64,000 nt of DNA from CAZEHS01 sp964511875 (GCA_964511875.1 CAZEHS010000006.1:5132-69131); one strand, 5' to 3'. Shown: positions 17,550 to 27,524, counted from the stretch's first letter. Numbers and translations: made by a program. Notes: generated by a model from the sequence alone, not told the origin.

Positions 17550-18305
17550 ATGGAGTTGTTGAATGGGATGGATTTAAGCAGCCTGCAGTGGATCAGTCTG
17601 ATCATAGCATCCGCACTTTTCGGATTTTCAAAAACCGGAATAGGCGGAACCTCAATGCTCGCAGTCCCCATACTTGCAGCAGTTTTCGGCGGCAAGGTTT
17701 CAACCGGATTGATCCTGCCTTTACTGTTGGTAGGTGATGTTTTTGCAATCAACTATTACAGGAAACTAGCGAAATGGAGCGACATCAGGAAACTGATGCT
17801 CTGGAACTGCTGCGGTCTTTTACTCGGAACACTGGTTGGAAACCAAATAAATGATATCCAATTCAAAGCCCTGATAGGTTTATCAGTCATTGTATGCCTG
17901 GCAATCCTGGTGTATTCCGAGATGAAAGGCGATAATCTGAAGGTTCCGGAAAAAACCTGGGTGTATGTGCTTTTTGGGATTTTATGCGGCTTCACATCAA
18001 TGATCGGCAACGCGGCGGGCCCGATATTCAGTATATTTCTACTTGCCAAGGGTTTCAGGAAAAACTCGTTTATGGGAACCACTTCATGGTTCTTCTTCAT
18101 CAACAATCTTATTAAATTGCCGTTACAGATATTCGTATGGCACAATATCTCATCACAAACCGTCATGCTGGCAGCCTTCATGATTCCGGCAATTGCAGTA
18201 GGTGCATTACTCGGCATCGTCGTTATTAAAAGAATAAACGAAAAACACTTCAGATATACGATTCTGGCAATGACAGCAATAGCCGCAATGAAACTTTTCA
18301 TCTGA
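17550..18305 (+). CDS. TauE/SafE family permease
   Basis: About 251 residues with roughly eight hydrophobic helices. The opening LIIASALFGFSKTGIGGTSMLAVPILAAVFGGK and the internal repeat GILCGFTSMIGNAAGPIFSIFLL are the paired signatures of the TauE/SafE (DUF81) family. Members export or import sulfite, sulfonates or related anions. Two rhodanese lipoproteins elsewhere in the window suggest sulfur chemistry, but linkage is not shown. ATG 17550 has GGGGG seven bases upstream; ATG 17529 is an alternative. A terminator follows. Confidence 0.85.
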   Translation: MELLNGMDLSSLQWISLIIASALFGFSKTGIGGTSMLAVPILAAVFGGKVSTGLILPLLLVGDVFAINYYRKLAKWSDIRKLMLWNCCGLLLGTLVGNQINDIQFKALIGLSVIVCLAILVYSEMKGDNLKVPEKTWVYVLFGILCGFTSMIGNAAGPIFSIFLLAKGFRKNSFMGTTSWFFFINNLIKLPLQIFVWHNISSQTVMLAAFMIPAIAVGALLGIVVIKRINEKHFRYTILAMTAIAAMKLFI

Positions 18306-18445
18306 CTGAGGCTTACCTGGCTCTTTCAGGCTGTTTACCAGTGCGCTGTTTTGGGTAAATATCGAATGAAAGCTTGACACTACGTGGAGAACGATGAACT
18401 CAGGGAATATATGGACGCTTATGTCCTTTTCAGTACGAACAGCGT

Positions 18446-18472
18446 AACCGACCATACCTGGTTGGTTTTTTG
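18446..18472 (+). terminator. terminator after the TauE/SafE gene
   Basis: AACCGACC pairs with GGTTGGTT around a six-base loop, followed by TTTTT. The U-tract is strong. It lies 28 bases before the DUF4153 gene start. Confidence 0.8.
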
Positions 18473-18499
18473 TGTTTAATGCAAGAGGAGGGGTTGAAG

Positions 18500-20308
18500 A
18501 TGATGCTTTTCAATATTCTGCAAGCAAAGCTCAGAGGTCTGTACGACGCCGTATCTCGCTATCCGCTGACAATTGTTTTTCTCATCGCGGCAGCAGTCGT
18601 AAATGCAATGGCTATAAATCGGGATACGGATTATTTCAAGTTTTTCCTGACCTATGCAGTTGGCGCCAGCCTTGGGTTTACCCTGCAGGCGGCTTGGGAG
18701 CGCTATTATGAAAAGATTTCAACCCGCGCTGTTTTGATGGGAGTGGGTTTGCTTTTGACTCTTGGCTATTTTCTGATTGTAAGGCGTTACACAACCACCA
18801 GCATTGAAACATGGATCAGGACATCAGTCGCTATTTTTGCACTGGCTATGGCTTACATCTGGGTGCCGGTGATAAAAAGCAAGGTCAGCTTCAATGAAAG
18901 CTTCATGACGGTGTTCAAGTCATTCTTCAATTCACTGCTGTTTTCCGGAGTGCTCCTTATGGGAGTATCATTGATCATAACCGCTACTGACCTGCTTCTT
19001 TTCCGGGTGGATGAAAAGGTATTTGCTCATTCTGCAAACCTGATCATGGTCCTCTTTGCGCCAATCTATTTCCTGTCGCTTATTCCGATCTATCCAGGTG
19101 TTTCCGATGATTCACTTCCACCTGAGCGGCTGGAGGAGCGTGATGAAAGGATCGCGAAGTCATCAGGCTGCCCAAAATTTCTGGAGATTCTCATCTCCTA
19201 TATAATCATTCCGCTATTATCAATATATACCGTCATCCTCGTGATATACATCGCAACAAACATTACGGGAAAATTCTGGACAGACAATCGTCTTGAACCG
19301 ATGCTCGTTGGATTTGCCATTACTGTCATCCTGATCTATATACTGGCCAGCAGGCTTGAAAATAGATTCGCAGTGCTTTTCCGAAAGGTCTTTCCGAAGA
19401 TTCTTGTACCGATTGTACTTTTTCAGATTGTGTCCTCAGTCATAAGGACCATGGATACCGGGATCATGCACGGGCGTTATTATGTGATCCTGTTTGGCAT
19501 TTTTGCTGCCATTACCGGCATACTGCTGAGCTTTATGCCGGTGCGTAAAAACGGTATCGTAGCAGCACTTCTGATTGTTTTTTCAGTCATCTCAATCGTT
19601 CCGCCAGTGGATGCCTTTACAATCAGCCGGTCAAATCAGCTGGGAATGCTTGAAAGTGCGCTGGTGAAAAACAATATGCTTCAGGGAAACAAGATCATAG
19701 CCAATCCGGATGTTCCAGAGGCGGACAGGAAAGTCATTTCCGATACCATAAACTACCTGGGAATGATGGAATACACGAAGGACATAGCATACCTCGGAGA
19801 AGATTTCAATTCGTATGAGGATTTCTACGACACCTTTGGGTTTTACAGGTATGAAGAGACCTTATACGGACAGGAGGCAGTCAATCTCAACCTGAATCCG
19901 CAATCGCCGATTGATATTTCCGGATACGACAGATTTGTTACTGTTGGTACCTATTATGAAAAGGGGAGTCCGGATACAGTAACCAAGATATGTGATTTTG
20001 AAAAGGCTGGCGTGACATACACCCTCTCACGAACAGGCACACCTGATCCGGGGAAAATCTGGCTGTCAGATGATAAAGGTCAGGAGCTGATCACTGTCGA
20101 TCTGAAGGACGTTTTCGATAAGTTCGACACCTCGGCCGGCGGGAATTACCGGATCAGTAAGGATTCCATACCGGCAGAGGAGGCAACCTACACCCAGGAA
20201 AACGACAGGGTGCTGATTTCACTGGTGGCATTACACCTGTATATCGACAAATCAAATATAGAACAGCAATACGGTGGCGATTTTTATGTACTGATGAAAA
20301 TCAAATAA
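18500..20308 (+). CDS. DUF4153-like polytopic membrane protein
   Basis: About 602 residues. Roughly the first 390 hold about ten to twelve membrane helices, and the last 210 form a soluble domain. The block NESFMTVFKSFFNSLLFSGVLLMGVSLI and APIYFLSLIPIYPG match the DUF4153 membrane family, whose role is unknown. The C-terminal region (from about residue 400) has no recognised motif and probably faces outward. GAGGAGGGG precedes the ATG at 18500; an upstream in-frame start at 18470 overlaps the terminator and is rejected. It is followed at short distance by an EFR1 gene. Confidence 0.75.
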   Translation: MMLFNILQAKLRGLYDAVSRYPLTIVFLIAAAVVNAMAINRDTDYFKFFLTYAVGASLGFTLQAAWERYYEKISTRAVLMGVGLLLTLGYFLIVRRYTTTSIETWIRTSVAIFALAMAYIWVPVIKSKVSFNESFMTVFKSFFNSLLFSGVLLMGVSLIITATDLLLFRVDEKVFAHSANLIMVLFAPIYFLSLIPIYPGVSDDSLPPERLEERDERIAKSSGCPKFLEILISYIIIPLLSIYTVILVIYIATNITGKFWTDNRLEPMLVGFAITVILIYILASRLENRFAVLFRKVFPKILVPIVLFQIVSSVIRTMDTGIMHGRYYVILFGIFAAITGILLSFMPVRKNGIVAALLIVFSVISIVPPVDAFTISRSNQLGMLESALVKNNMLQGNKIIANPDVPEADRKVISDTINYLGMMEYTKDIAYLGEDFNSYEDFYDTFGFYRYEETLYGQEAVNLNLNPQSPIDISGYDRFVTVGTYYEKGSPDTVTKICDFEKAGVTYTLSRTGTPDPGKIWLSDDKGQELITVDLKDVFDKFDTSAGGNYRISKDSIPAEEATYTQENDRVLISLVALHLYIDKSNIEQQYGGDFYVLMKIK

Positions 20309-20347
20309 CTTTGATCAGCGGTTATTGAAGTTAAAGGAGGCGTTGTG

Positions 20348-21166
20348 ATGAAGGTCACCCTATACTATTTTTCAGGAACCGGGAATTCTCTATACGTTGC
20401 GAAGGAATTGAAGGGACTGCTGCCTGAAGCAGAGGCTGTTCCCATACTCTCATTGATAGACAGCGGGCAGACGTATTCTCTTCCTGCAGGCGCCGTGGGC
20501 TTCGTGTACCCCATCTATATGAACGCTCTCCCGAAGCCTGTAAAAGCCTTCATTGACCGTTGCGATTTCAGTTCGGTGAATTCTGTGTTCGCAGTAGCTA
20601 CCCATGGGGGATTTCCGGGGAAGGCAGGGGTATATCTAAGCAGCCTGCTCAAGGTCAAAGGAAAAAAATTGGATCAATATTTCCAGGTCCGAATGATAAT
20701 GAATACCCCCAAGGGTGTCGCTCCTAAACCTCTGATGAGGCTGGACTGGGAAAAAGACATCACTGCTGGGCAGGTGTCAGCTGTGCAGGCTCATTTGGAT
20801 GAATGTATCAAAGGTATTGCGGATGGAATACTGAGAGGGGATCCGTTTGTCTGTGAGAATGCTGGATTTTTTACACGGCAGCTCTGGCGCATTTCAGGGG
20901 CTTCGAACCCTAAGCTGGAATTCATTCTGGATTCTACCTGTACCGGATGCGGCATGTGTGAAAAGGTCTGCCCATCCGGCCGAGTGCAGTTCAAGGAAGG
21001 ACGCCCCCGGTGGAATACGGAGGTGGACTGCTATTACTGCTATGCATGCTTCAACTTCTGTCCGGTTCAGGCTATCGGTGTGAAGCATTACACGAAAAAA
21101 ATGGGCCGTTATCATCACCCGAGGATCTCTTTTGAAGAGATTGCTGAGCAGAAAGAGAGGCGCTGA
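20348..21166 (+). CDS. EFR1-type flavodoxin-ferredoxin fusion
   Basis: About 272 residues. The N-terminal flavodoxin domain has YYFSGTGNSLYVAKEL, the FMN phosphate loop, and GFVYPIYMNALPKPVKAF. The C-terminal part has two 4Fe-4S clusters: CTGCGMCEKVC plus a Pro-bound fourth Cys, and CYYCYACFNFCP. This is the EFR1 family, an electron carrier with both a flavin and iron-sulfur clusters that is common in anaerobes. The electron partner is unknown. AAAGGAGG precedes the ATG at 20348; a GTG three bases earlier is less well placed. Four bases separate it from the TspO-like gene. Confidence 0.88.
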   Translation: MKVTLYYFSGTGNSLYVAKELKGLLPEAEAVPILSLIDSGQTYSLPAGAVGFVYPIYMNALPKPVKAFIDRCDFSSVNSVFAVATHGGFPGKAGVYLSSLLKVKGKKLDQYFQVRMIMNTPKGVAPKPLMRLDWEKDITAGQVSAVQAHLDECIKGIADGILRGDPFVCENAGFFTRQLWRISGASNPKLEFILDSTCTGCGMCEKVCPSGRVQFKEGRPRWNTEVDCYYCYACFNFCPVQAIGVKHYTKKMGRYHHPRISFEEIAEQKERR

Positions 21167-21169
21167 ACA

Positions 21170-21967
21170 TTGAAAAATTCTATTAAAATACTTGTTTCAG
21201 TAACTTTTTCGGCAATGATCATAGTCAATGCGCTCGCCAATATCCTGCCGATAAACGGGCAGGGGACAGGTCAGGTATCGGATTCATACCCTAATCTTTT
21301 TGCACCGGCCGGGTTCACTTTTGCAATATGGGGCTTGATCTACATGCTGCTGGGGGGCTACACACTTTATCAGCTTGGATTTTTTCAGGGGGCACAAGAA
21401 ATCAAGACGAACGTTCTTGATAAGATAGGACTTTACTTTTCACTGTCATCTGTTGCCAATTCAGCTTGGATTTTCTCATGGCACTATAATCTGATTCCAT
21501 TATCCATGCTGCTGATGACAGTGATTCTAGTCTGTCTGATCTTCATCAGCCAGATGATCAACAATGAACAGCTGACTCTAAGGGAAAGAGTATTCATAGG
21601 ACTCCCTTTCAGCGTATACTTCGGCTGGATTACAGTAGCGACCATCGCAAATGCGACTGTTCTTCTTGTCAGTCTGGGCTGGAACGGATTCGGATTACCC
21701 GATTCGACTTGGACAATCATCATGCTGTCAGTCGGGATGATGATAGGGATTTCGACGATGTTGAAAAATACTGACATTGCATTCGGCCTTGTTCTTTTAT
21801 GGGCATATGCCGGGATATTACAAAAACACATTTCAATGGAAGGATTTGACGGCCAATATCCAGGTGTCATCACAACGGCAATTATCTGTATCGGTTTGCT
21901 GTTCATCGTCGAGATGTACGGAATTATTTCCAAGCGTGAAAACATCAAATTTCATCTCAAGGGTTAA
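21170..21967 (+). CDS. TspO/MBR-like membrane protein
   Basis: About 265 residues with seven or more hydrophobic helices. The motifs FAPAGFTFAIWGLIYMLLGGY and NSAWIFSWHY resemble the tryptophan-rich TspO family, here in a longer clostridial form. TspO proteins bind tetrapyrroles or cholesterol-like ligands, but that function has not been shown for this branch. It uses a TTG start with GAGAGG upstream. It closely follows the EFR1 gene, which suggests cotranscription. Assignment to the family is moderately sure. Confidence 0.7.
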   Translation: MKNSIKILVSVTFSAMIIVNALANILPINGQGTGQVSDSYPNLFAPAGFTFAIWGLIYMLLGGYTLYQLGFFQGAQEIKTNVLDKIGLYFSLSSVANSAWIFSWHYNLIPLSMLLMTVILVCLIFISQMINNEQLTLRERVFIGLPFSVYFGWITVATIANATVLLVSLGWNGFGLPDSTWTIIMLSVGMMIGISTMLKNTDIAFGLVLLWAYAGILQKHISMEGFDGQYPGVITTAIICIGLLFIVEMYGIISKRENIKFHLKG

Positions 21968-22015
21968 TTGATCTGAATCGGGGTATATTACAGAAAACGG
22001 ATTCAGGAGGCGCTT

Positions 22016-22225
22016 ATGGATCAATCGATTGACAGGGTTTTATTGGTTTGCAATGTTGACAGTACTCATACTTCAGAGGTCAACAGCGTTATTGAGCGTG
22101 AAAGGAAAATGGGTTACCTGTGCGTTTCACAGAGCGTTGTGCCTGTTCCGAATACATCTCCGGTTCAATACACTTTCAGTCTTGGTTTTTCCAGATCTGA
22201 AAGCTGCGGTAATGTGGGAGGCTGA
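22016..22225 (+). CDS. hypothetical small protein
   Basis: A 69-residue frame with a very good ribosome site (CAGGAGGCGCTT) before the ATG. No homologue is recognised. The segment ERERKMGYLCVSQSVVPVP and the short beta-strand-like end resemble DUF4177-type small proteins, but the match is weak. It lies 49 bases after the TspO-like gene and just before a strong terminator, so it may be the last gene of that operon. Confidence 0.45.
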   Translation: MDQSIDRVLLVCNVDSTHTSEVNSVIERERKMGYLCVSQSVVPVPNTSPVQYTFSLGFSRSESCGNVGG

Positions 22226-22264
22226 GAAGAATCCCGAAGGAAATGCGAAGAGTGTTTGGAAGAA

Positions 22265-22306
22265 AAAACAGCCTTCGACGGCTTGATAACCGTCGAAGGC
22301 TGTTTT
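22265..22306. terminator. strong bidirectional terminator
   Basis: AAAACAGCCTTCGACGG and CCGTCGAAGGCTGTTTT form a perfect 17-bp stem with an eight-base loop and A/T-rich flanks. It lies between converging genes. Confidence 0.9.
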
Positions 22307-22310
22307 CCTG

Positions 22311-25300
22311 CTATAATTCATCAGCACCAATCGTGCCGATGAGTGATTGGATATAACGATCCGCTTCAACCATTTCAAGTTCAGCTTTTGCTTTTTCCAG
22401 TCGTTCATCATATTTGAATTCCCTGATGACGGACTGGTTGATCGGGTTCGATATGAATTGATTGAGATTTGCAATTTTCTGCTTTACCAGCCTGATTTCC
22501 AAGTTCTGTTTGCTTCTTAGTCGTTTCAGATACCATTCGCTTTTCAGGATGTTTTCTTTCTTGAACAGGTCTCTGACTTCACTGGACTCGATGTTATGCC
22601 CTTCAAAACTTCCATAGGCCATAATCGTGAGCAGGGCCTTTAGTGGGGGGATTGCCGAATTGATGCCGCCGTCTTCAAAATAGGAAAGCGCTGCTTTCTT
22701 ATGCCCGTCTGCAATGTTCAGGACACCATCTACAAATGCTTCAAAATCCTGTTTCTCAGGCCGGAGGATCCCTTCGTTGAAGACCGTTTGAGGTTCATCG
22801 AAGATCTTTCCCAAATAGCTGTATGAGAAAACTTCCGTCACCCGGTATCCCAGACGGCTAGCAGGAACAGTGACGCCATTATGGATAAAGTCCTCAACCT
22901 TTTCCAGGGCCCCTTCAGCGATCAGGGCTTTAGGATCACGCTCTTTTTCAGTAAGGCGAGCCCATATTTCAGGTACCAGCATGGAAATATCATGATCCAC
23001 CCTTACCTTCGGGCCGATGTGTCCGGCAGGTGTGGTATAGACAGCATAATCTCCCAGTGAGTAGGCTAGAAGGGCGCTGTTCAGATCGTAGATCGGCAGC
23101 AGCATGTTGAATGGTGCTTTTGTCAAGGCTCCTTCAGATCCAGCCCCAGTCGTTGACGGCGATTTTCCGGTAAGGCTGCTGATAAGATCCATGAACAACT
23201 CTGGGAGTTCCTGGTAATGGACCGGGTTGTACACGCTGAGGGGAAGAATCTTCTTGCCCTTCTCCATTCCCGGGGGATTGTTTCTGCGGCCAGCCAGGAT
23301 TGCGTTTACAGGCATCAGCACAGGCTTGTCCACGGGAATTTTTCTTGCAAGCCGGGTACCGATTTCAGCCACATAGTTTTTTAGCGGATCAATGAAATCG
23401 GAGCGCGTTTCAAGGTACCTCGGATTCTTTGTCGGTGCTCCGTCTACAATTCTTGGTTCAGAGGACACGACACAGTATTGGTCGCTGCCCTTTAAAAAGG
23501 CTTCAATATGTTCTTTGACCGGATCTGTGTATGAGATGTAGCCCATCACATCTTCCTTGATTTCCTGGACCGCCTTCTTATCCAAGGGTTCAAAATTAGT
23601 TACAAAGAGATTGTTGCTGGAAAGGTCTATTTCCGCCTGTTTGTCGTACCCCTTATGAATGGCATCGTCAGGCCTTTGGAAGAAACGATACTCACAGTTC
23701 TTAGAGAACTTATAACTGCTGTTATGATATTCAGGGCTCAGGTTTTCAATACGATTGGCCGGCACAACGACAGAAGCGGTGATATCATCCTCTGTCTGAA
23801 TCTTCTCAGAGGGCATGAAATCCATTCTCAGCTTGAAAATCCGCCAGGAATGATCCTCTTCAAATCCGACCCGCAGATAGCTGGGTCGAACTTTTCGATC
23901 GTTGAACTTTACTTCATTGCCAGGCCGGCCATTGATGATATCCACCGAGAAATGGCTGCGCCAGTCATCCTGCCACGATATCTGATAGAATCTTTTTACC
24001 AGGAATACCAAGGCTTTCACATGGTTTGGAATGGATTCCAGATATGCGTTGAAATCGTCTGTATATGCTGGAGATGGTGTCAGCAGCTTGATGACGGAGC
24101 CCAACGTCCTTTTGATGGACAGGATGGACCGGGAAGGCCGTGTTCGGTTCGGTTCATCTTTCCACCGCTTGCTGAAATCATGATTCAGGATCTCTTCCAC
24201 GTGGTCCATGTCTTTTTCAAGATCATGCACGTAGTAATTGCCGTAAATGATGGAGTTGCTCAGAGATTTGGAAATTTCTGATTTTCCGCCCCCTGAAACA
24301 GTACAGGGCTTGTGGCAGAACGTACCCTCTGATTCTGTTCCTACCAGCTTCCATGCAGGCGTGGAGGGATGCTTCTCCATGTGGAACTTATCGCCATTCG
24401 GGAGAATGTACATATTGGTGGGCAGTAATCTGAGTTTCCTTGATTCTCCCTCGTGCTCCCATTTTATTGACGTAGCATGGAGGTCGATTTCAATATTTTC
24501 GGGCAAATAAATCACATTGGGATACTTCTTATCGATGCCGTAGTTGTCCGGATGGAGTGTCATCATCGAAGCATACTTGTCTTTTACCTCTTCAAATGTG
24601 TATCCCATGAGGCTGAGGTTATCCCTGCCATTGTAGTTTTCTCCCAGGTTGATCCGCGGGTAGGCGATTGTGCCTCCGGCATGTTCTTCTTCAACATTTC
24701 CATAGAGATTGGCTGCAAAGCTGATCTGGGTTTTCACTTCTTTTTTGGAATAACCAAAGTAATTGTCAGCAATCAGGGTAACCGCAACACCATTCTTATT
24801 TCTGCATGTGAGTTTGAATGCCTTGCCTTCGTTATACAGTTCATTCTCATCAACATAGCACATGCCGTCCCGTCGTTGCCTCGCGGTGGCTAAATCGTAA
24901 TGGGGGAGGCCAATGTCGATTTTTCGCAGTCTGGTCAGTTGGGGAGCCAGTATGATATGCCCGGTATGGCCGGTCCAGCCTTCAACATCGAGTCCGGAAT
25001 CATTCATGTGCATAGCCGGGTCTCCGGCGTTGCCGAATACCGACTCAATGAAATCCAGATTGGAAACAAGGCTGCCTGGTGCGGTCAACAGGATCTCCAT
25101 GGTCTTTTCGCTGATTACTCCCGGTACCTCCGGGGAAACAATGGGCTTGATCAGCAGGGATACGAAGGTTTTTGCCTTTTCCGCCTGGTTTGCCGTGAAG
25201 GGAAGCTCCATCATGGCCTCGGGGGGATTGACCGCTTCCTTGTATAATTTCAGGAAGGTTCCCTTTGGAACAGCTTTTTTATCATACGGAATGCTGAGGC

Positions 25301-25772
25301 CTCCCTCCACGATGTGAAAAGAGCCTTCAGTGGTTCGGCGGTCGTTTTTAGGATTGTTCAGAATGCCCTGTTTGATCCTGTAGCTGCTCACGTATTCATT
25401 CGCATATATATTTGAATCCGGCGGCAGCGATAATACACGGGCCAAGCCGTAATGATCAAGCGTAAAGGTGTTATCCACCACTTTAATGGTATCTTCACTG
25501 ACTTCCAGATACTCGCTGAAAAAGCGGTTGATCCGTTTGTGAATCCCGATTTCATGAATACTCATCAATCTGGCTTTTTCCTGATAGTCCTTGATGATGC
25601 CGTCAAAAAGATCGATGAAGTAGGCGCTGGAGTCCTTGGAAGTGTTTTCTGACCGATAAACCGGTAGTCCCTGGGCCGCCAGCTTGAAATTGATGTATTT
25701 GATTTGATCGTCATCACTGATGTTCATATTGATATCACCGTATTCAATACCGAGTTTCTTTCTGAGATTCAT
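22311..25772 (-). CDS. probable diphosphate (PPi)-type phosphoenolpyruvate carboxykinase
   Basis: A 1153-residue cytosolic protein with no signal peptide or membrane helix. It is single-copy and of a size matching the about 130-kDa PPi-type PEPCK described in Entamoeba and Propionibacterium. A phosphate-binding-like loop CTVSGGGKSEISKS lies near residue 490, replacing the GxCGKT loop of GTP-type enzymes. Downstream is KVRVDHDISMLVPEIWARL. The reaction would be PEP plus CO2 plus phosphate to oxaloacetate plus PPi, reversible in anaerobes. The ATG has GAGGAGG upstream. The call rests on length and recalled motifs and no search was possible. A terminator lies immediately after the stop. Confidence 0.55.
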   Translation of the reverse strand: MNLRKKLGIEYGDINMNISDDDQIKYINFKLAAQGLPVYRSENTSKDSSAYFIDLFDGIIKDYQEKARLMSIHEIGIHKRINRFFSEYLEVSEDTIKVVDNTFTLDHYGLARVLSLPPDSNIYANEYVSSYRIKQGILNNPKNDRRTTEGSFHIVEGGLSIPYDKKAVPKGTFLKLYKEAVNPPEAMMELPFTANQAEKAKTFVSLLIKPIVSPEVPGVISEKTMEILLTAPGSLVSNLDFIESVFGNAGDPAMHMNDSGLDVEGWTGHTGHIILAPQLTRLRKIDIGLPHYDLATARQRRDGMCYVDENELYNEGKAFKLTCRNKNGVAVTLIADNYFGYSKKEVKTQISFAANLYGNVEEEHAGGTIAYPRINLGENYNGRDNLSLMGYTFEEVKDKYASMMTLHPDNYGIDKKYPNVIYLPENIEIDLHATSIKWEHEGESRKLRLLPTNMYILPNGDKFHMEKHPSTPAWKLVGTESEGTFCHKPCTVSGGGKSEISKSLSNSIIYGNYYVHDLEKDMDHVEEILNHDFSKRWKDEPNRTRPSRSILSIKRTLGSVIKLLTPSPAYTDDFNAYLESIPNHVKALVFLVKRFYQISWQDDWRSHFSVDIINGRPGNEVKFNDRKVRPSYLRVGFEEDHSWRIFKLRMDFMPSEKIQTEDDITASVVVPANRIENLSPEYHNSSYKFSKNCEYRFFQRPDDAIHKGYDKQAEIDLSSNNLFVTNFEPLDKKAVQEIKEDVMGYISYTDPVKEHIEAFLKGSDQYCVVSSEPRIVDGAPTKNPRYLETRSDFIDPLKNYVAEIGTRLARKIPVDKPVLMPVNAILAGRRNNPPGMEKGKKILPLSVYNPVHYQELPELFMDLISSLTGKSPSTTGAGSEGALTKAPFNMLLPIYDLNSALLAYSLGDYAVYTTPAGHIGPKVRVDHDISMLVPEIWARLTEKERDPKALIAEGALEKVEDFIHNGVTVPASRLGYRVTEVFSYSYLGKIFDEPQTVFNEGILRPEKQDFEAFVDGVLNIADGHKKAALSYFEDGGINSAIPPLKALLTIMAYGSFEGHNIESSEVRDLFKKENILKSEWYLKRLRSKQNLEIRLVKQKIANLNQFISNPINQSVIREFKYDERLEKAKAELEMVEADRYIQSLIGTIGADEL

Positions 25773-25916
25773 ACGTCCTCCTCGAGATGGTTCCGTGGTT
25801 GTTCATGTTGTTTTGTGAATCAATATACCCGAAAATTTCTGATAATTCAAATATATTTGGCGTTTTTGTGATATCTGATAACTTCTTGTCGTCATTGTAC
25901 AAAAAACATTTTCATG

Positions 25917-26522
25917 TCACTTGATCTGATCAGCCCTGTAATACAGAATCTCCCTGATCATATCGGACCTGATTTCCCAAATGTTCGCCTGTACCTTGAA
26001 AATATTCCACTCATCGATATCAAATATACGTTCCCAGCTGTCCATTACCTGCTTTCTTTCCATCGGATAAAAGTGGGCTTTCTTCTCATCAATGAAAGAG
26101 AATAGATTCTTATGGCCCCTGATATCCATATCTTTCTTGTACGCGGCATCATCCGCTGGGTCCTTGGGGATATAGAGGTGGTTAAGCACATAATCCCATT
26201 TGGAGCCGTCGAAATAAACGACCTGGTTTTCGTCGACCTCCAGCACGTAAACCACGGTATCCTCTGTGGGGCGAAGCATGTTTTCTTCACTTATCGAGCA
26301 CCAGATAGGGAATTCAACGTCCGCAGGCTTTGGAACACGTTTTTCCGCTGCATGGGTGAACCATCGGTAAAGATTGATGATATAGCCGGATATGATGTCG
26401 AATTTCTCTTCCATATGTTTTTGTTTGATACGGATGATTCCGGTTGTTTTGAGGTCGTCCAGACTTCTGATGTCCTGGCGGGTCCATAGGGTAACCTTTT
26501 TTGCGGAATTGTTCATGGACAT
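25917..26522 (-). CDS. DUF3841 family protein
   Basis: About 201 residues. It opens VTLWTRQDIRSLDDLKTTG, followed by WFTHAAEKRVP, PIWCSISEENMLRPTEDTV and IFDIDEWN, the DUF3841 pattern. Function is unknown. No catalytic motif is evident. The ATG at 26522 follows CAGGAGGAAGCATAC; the longer start at 26576 overlaps a terminator and is rejected. It lies upstream of the PEPCK-like gene, 145 bases away, on the same strand. Confidence 0.75.
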   Translation of the reverse strand: MSMNNSAKKVTLWTRQDIRSLDDLKTTGIIRIKQKHMEEKFDIISGYIINLYRWFTHAAEKRVPKPADVEFPIWCSISEENMLRPTEDTVVYVLEVDENQVVYFDGSKWDYVLNHLYIPKDPADDAAYKKDMDIRGHKNLFSFIDEKKAHFYPMERKQVMDSWERIFDIDEWNIFKVQANIWEIRSDMIREILYYRADQIK

Positions 26523-26574
26523 GTATGCTTCCTCCTGAAGAAGTTGATATTGATATTGTACATCTTTATATGAC

Positions 26575-26615
26575 AAAACCGGGTAAAAGGACTCATGATC
26601 CTTATACCCGGTTTT
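26575..26615 (-). terminator. terminator after the PhnB-like gene
   Basis: AAAACCGGGTAAAAGG pairs with CCTTATACCCGGTTTT (one mismatch) around a nine-base loop. It lies downstream of the PhnB-like gene on the minus strand and before DUF3841. Confidence 0.8.
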
Positions 26616-26639
26616 CTGATGAAGTATCAGCCTAACTTA

Positions 26640-27524
26640 TTACTGCCCTTCATAGGCTTTTTTCAATTCAGCGATATCGAATTTTTTCATCTTAAGAAAG
26701 GCCTCAGTTACACGTTCCAATTTGGCAGGATCCTTGTCATGCATCATTTCATCCATCATGGTCGGTACAATCTGCCACGAAACGCCGAATTTATCTTTCA
26801 GCCAGCCGCATTGCTCAGCCTCTGGAACTGAGGACAGCTTATCCCAGTAATAATCGATTTCTTCCTGAGTATCACAGTTGACAATGAAGGAGATGGCTTC
26901 ATTGAACGAAAATTCATGCCTATAAGCACTGTCCATCGCAGCAAATTCCTGCCCTCCCAGGGTAAACGCCCCATGCTTGATTGTACCTGATTTATCAGGC
27001 TCTTCACCCTCGCCGTAGCGGAGAATCCCAGAGACTGCTGAATTATCGAACACATCAATGTAATAATTGATGGCCTCTTCCGCCTTCCCGGCCTGGTCGC
27101 CTACGAACATAAGGGTAGGTACGATCTTTTGAGTGATGACTTTGTCAGCTGCAGCCATCACTTGCCATGACAGCCCGAAACTGTCTTCAGTCCACCCGTA
27201 TCTTTCACTGAACGGATAAGTGTCAAGTTCCATAAGAACTTTGCCGCCCTCTGAAAGCTTCGCCCAAAGAGCATCCACTTCTTCTGTTGTGCTGCAATCG
27301 ATGCGAAATGATATGCTGGGAGTGAACTTGAAGAGCGGGCCAGCTGAAAGCAGCATGAAATCCTGGCCGGACAGGTTGATTGTAATCATCTCAACGGTTC
27401 CTGAGGGCGTATCATTAAGGGTAGTTGAACTCAGGATTTTAGAATCTTCAAATAGTGTCGTATAAAACTCCGCTGCCAGACCGGCTTCTTTGTCATACCA
27501 AAAATGCGGAACTATTTTTTTCAT
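26640..27524 (-). CDS. tandem PhnB-like/VOC domain protein
   Basis: A 294-residue protein with two similar halves. Each carries FYTTLF or YIDVFDNS, a GQDF/GQEF strand and WTEDSFGLSWQV or LKDKFGVSWQIV. These are the PhnB-like (3-demethylubiquinone methyltransferase-like) members of the VOC fold. They lack the usual catalytic glutamate pairs, and their function is unknown. The ATG follows GAAGGAGG. It is transcribed away from the rhodanese lipoprotein, with a divergent 104-base promoter gap. Confidence 0.85.
   Translation of the reverse strand: MKKIVPHFWYDKEAGLAAEFYTTLFEDSKILSSTTLNDTPSGTVEMITINLSGQDFMLLSAGPLFKFTPSISFRIDCSTTEEVDALWAKLSEGGKVLMELDTYPFSERYGWTEDSFGLSWQVMAAADKVITQKIVPTLMFVGDQAGKAEEAINYYIDVFDNSAVSGILRYGEGEEPDKSGTIKHGAFTLGGQEFAAMDSAYRHEFSFNEAISFIVNCDTQEEIDYYWDKLSSVPEAEQCGWLKDKFGVSWQIVPTMMDEMMHDKDPAKLERVTEAFLKMKKFDIAELKKAYEGQ

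Noticed and set aside
23655..25317. Long plus-strand frames opposite the PEPCK-like gene
   Set aside because: Antisense shadows of a well-supported 1153-residue gene, without ribosome sites.
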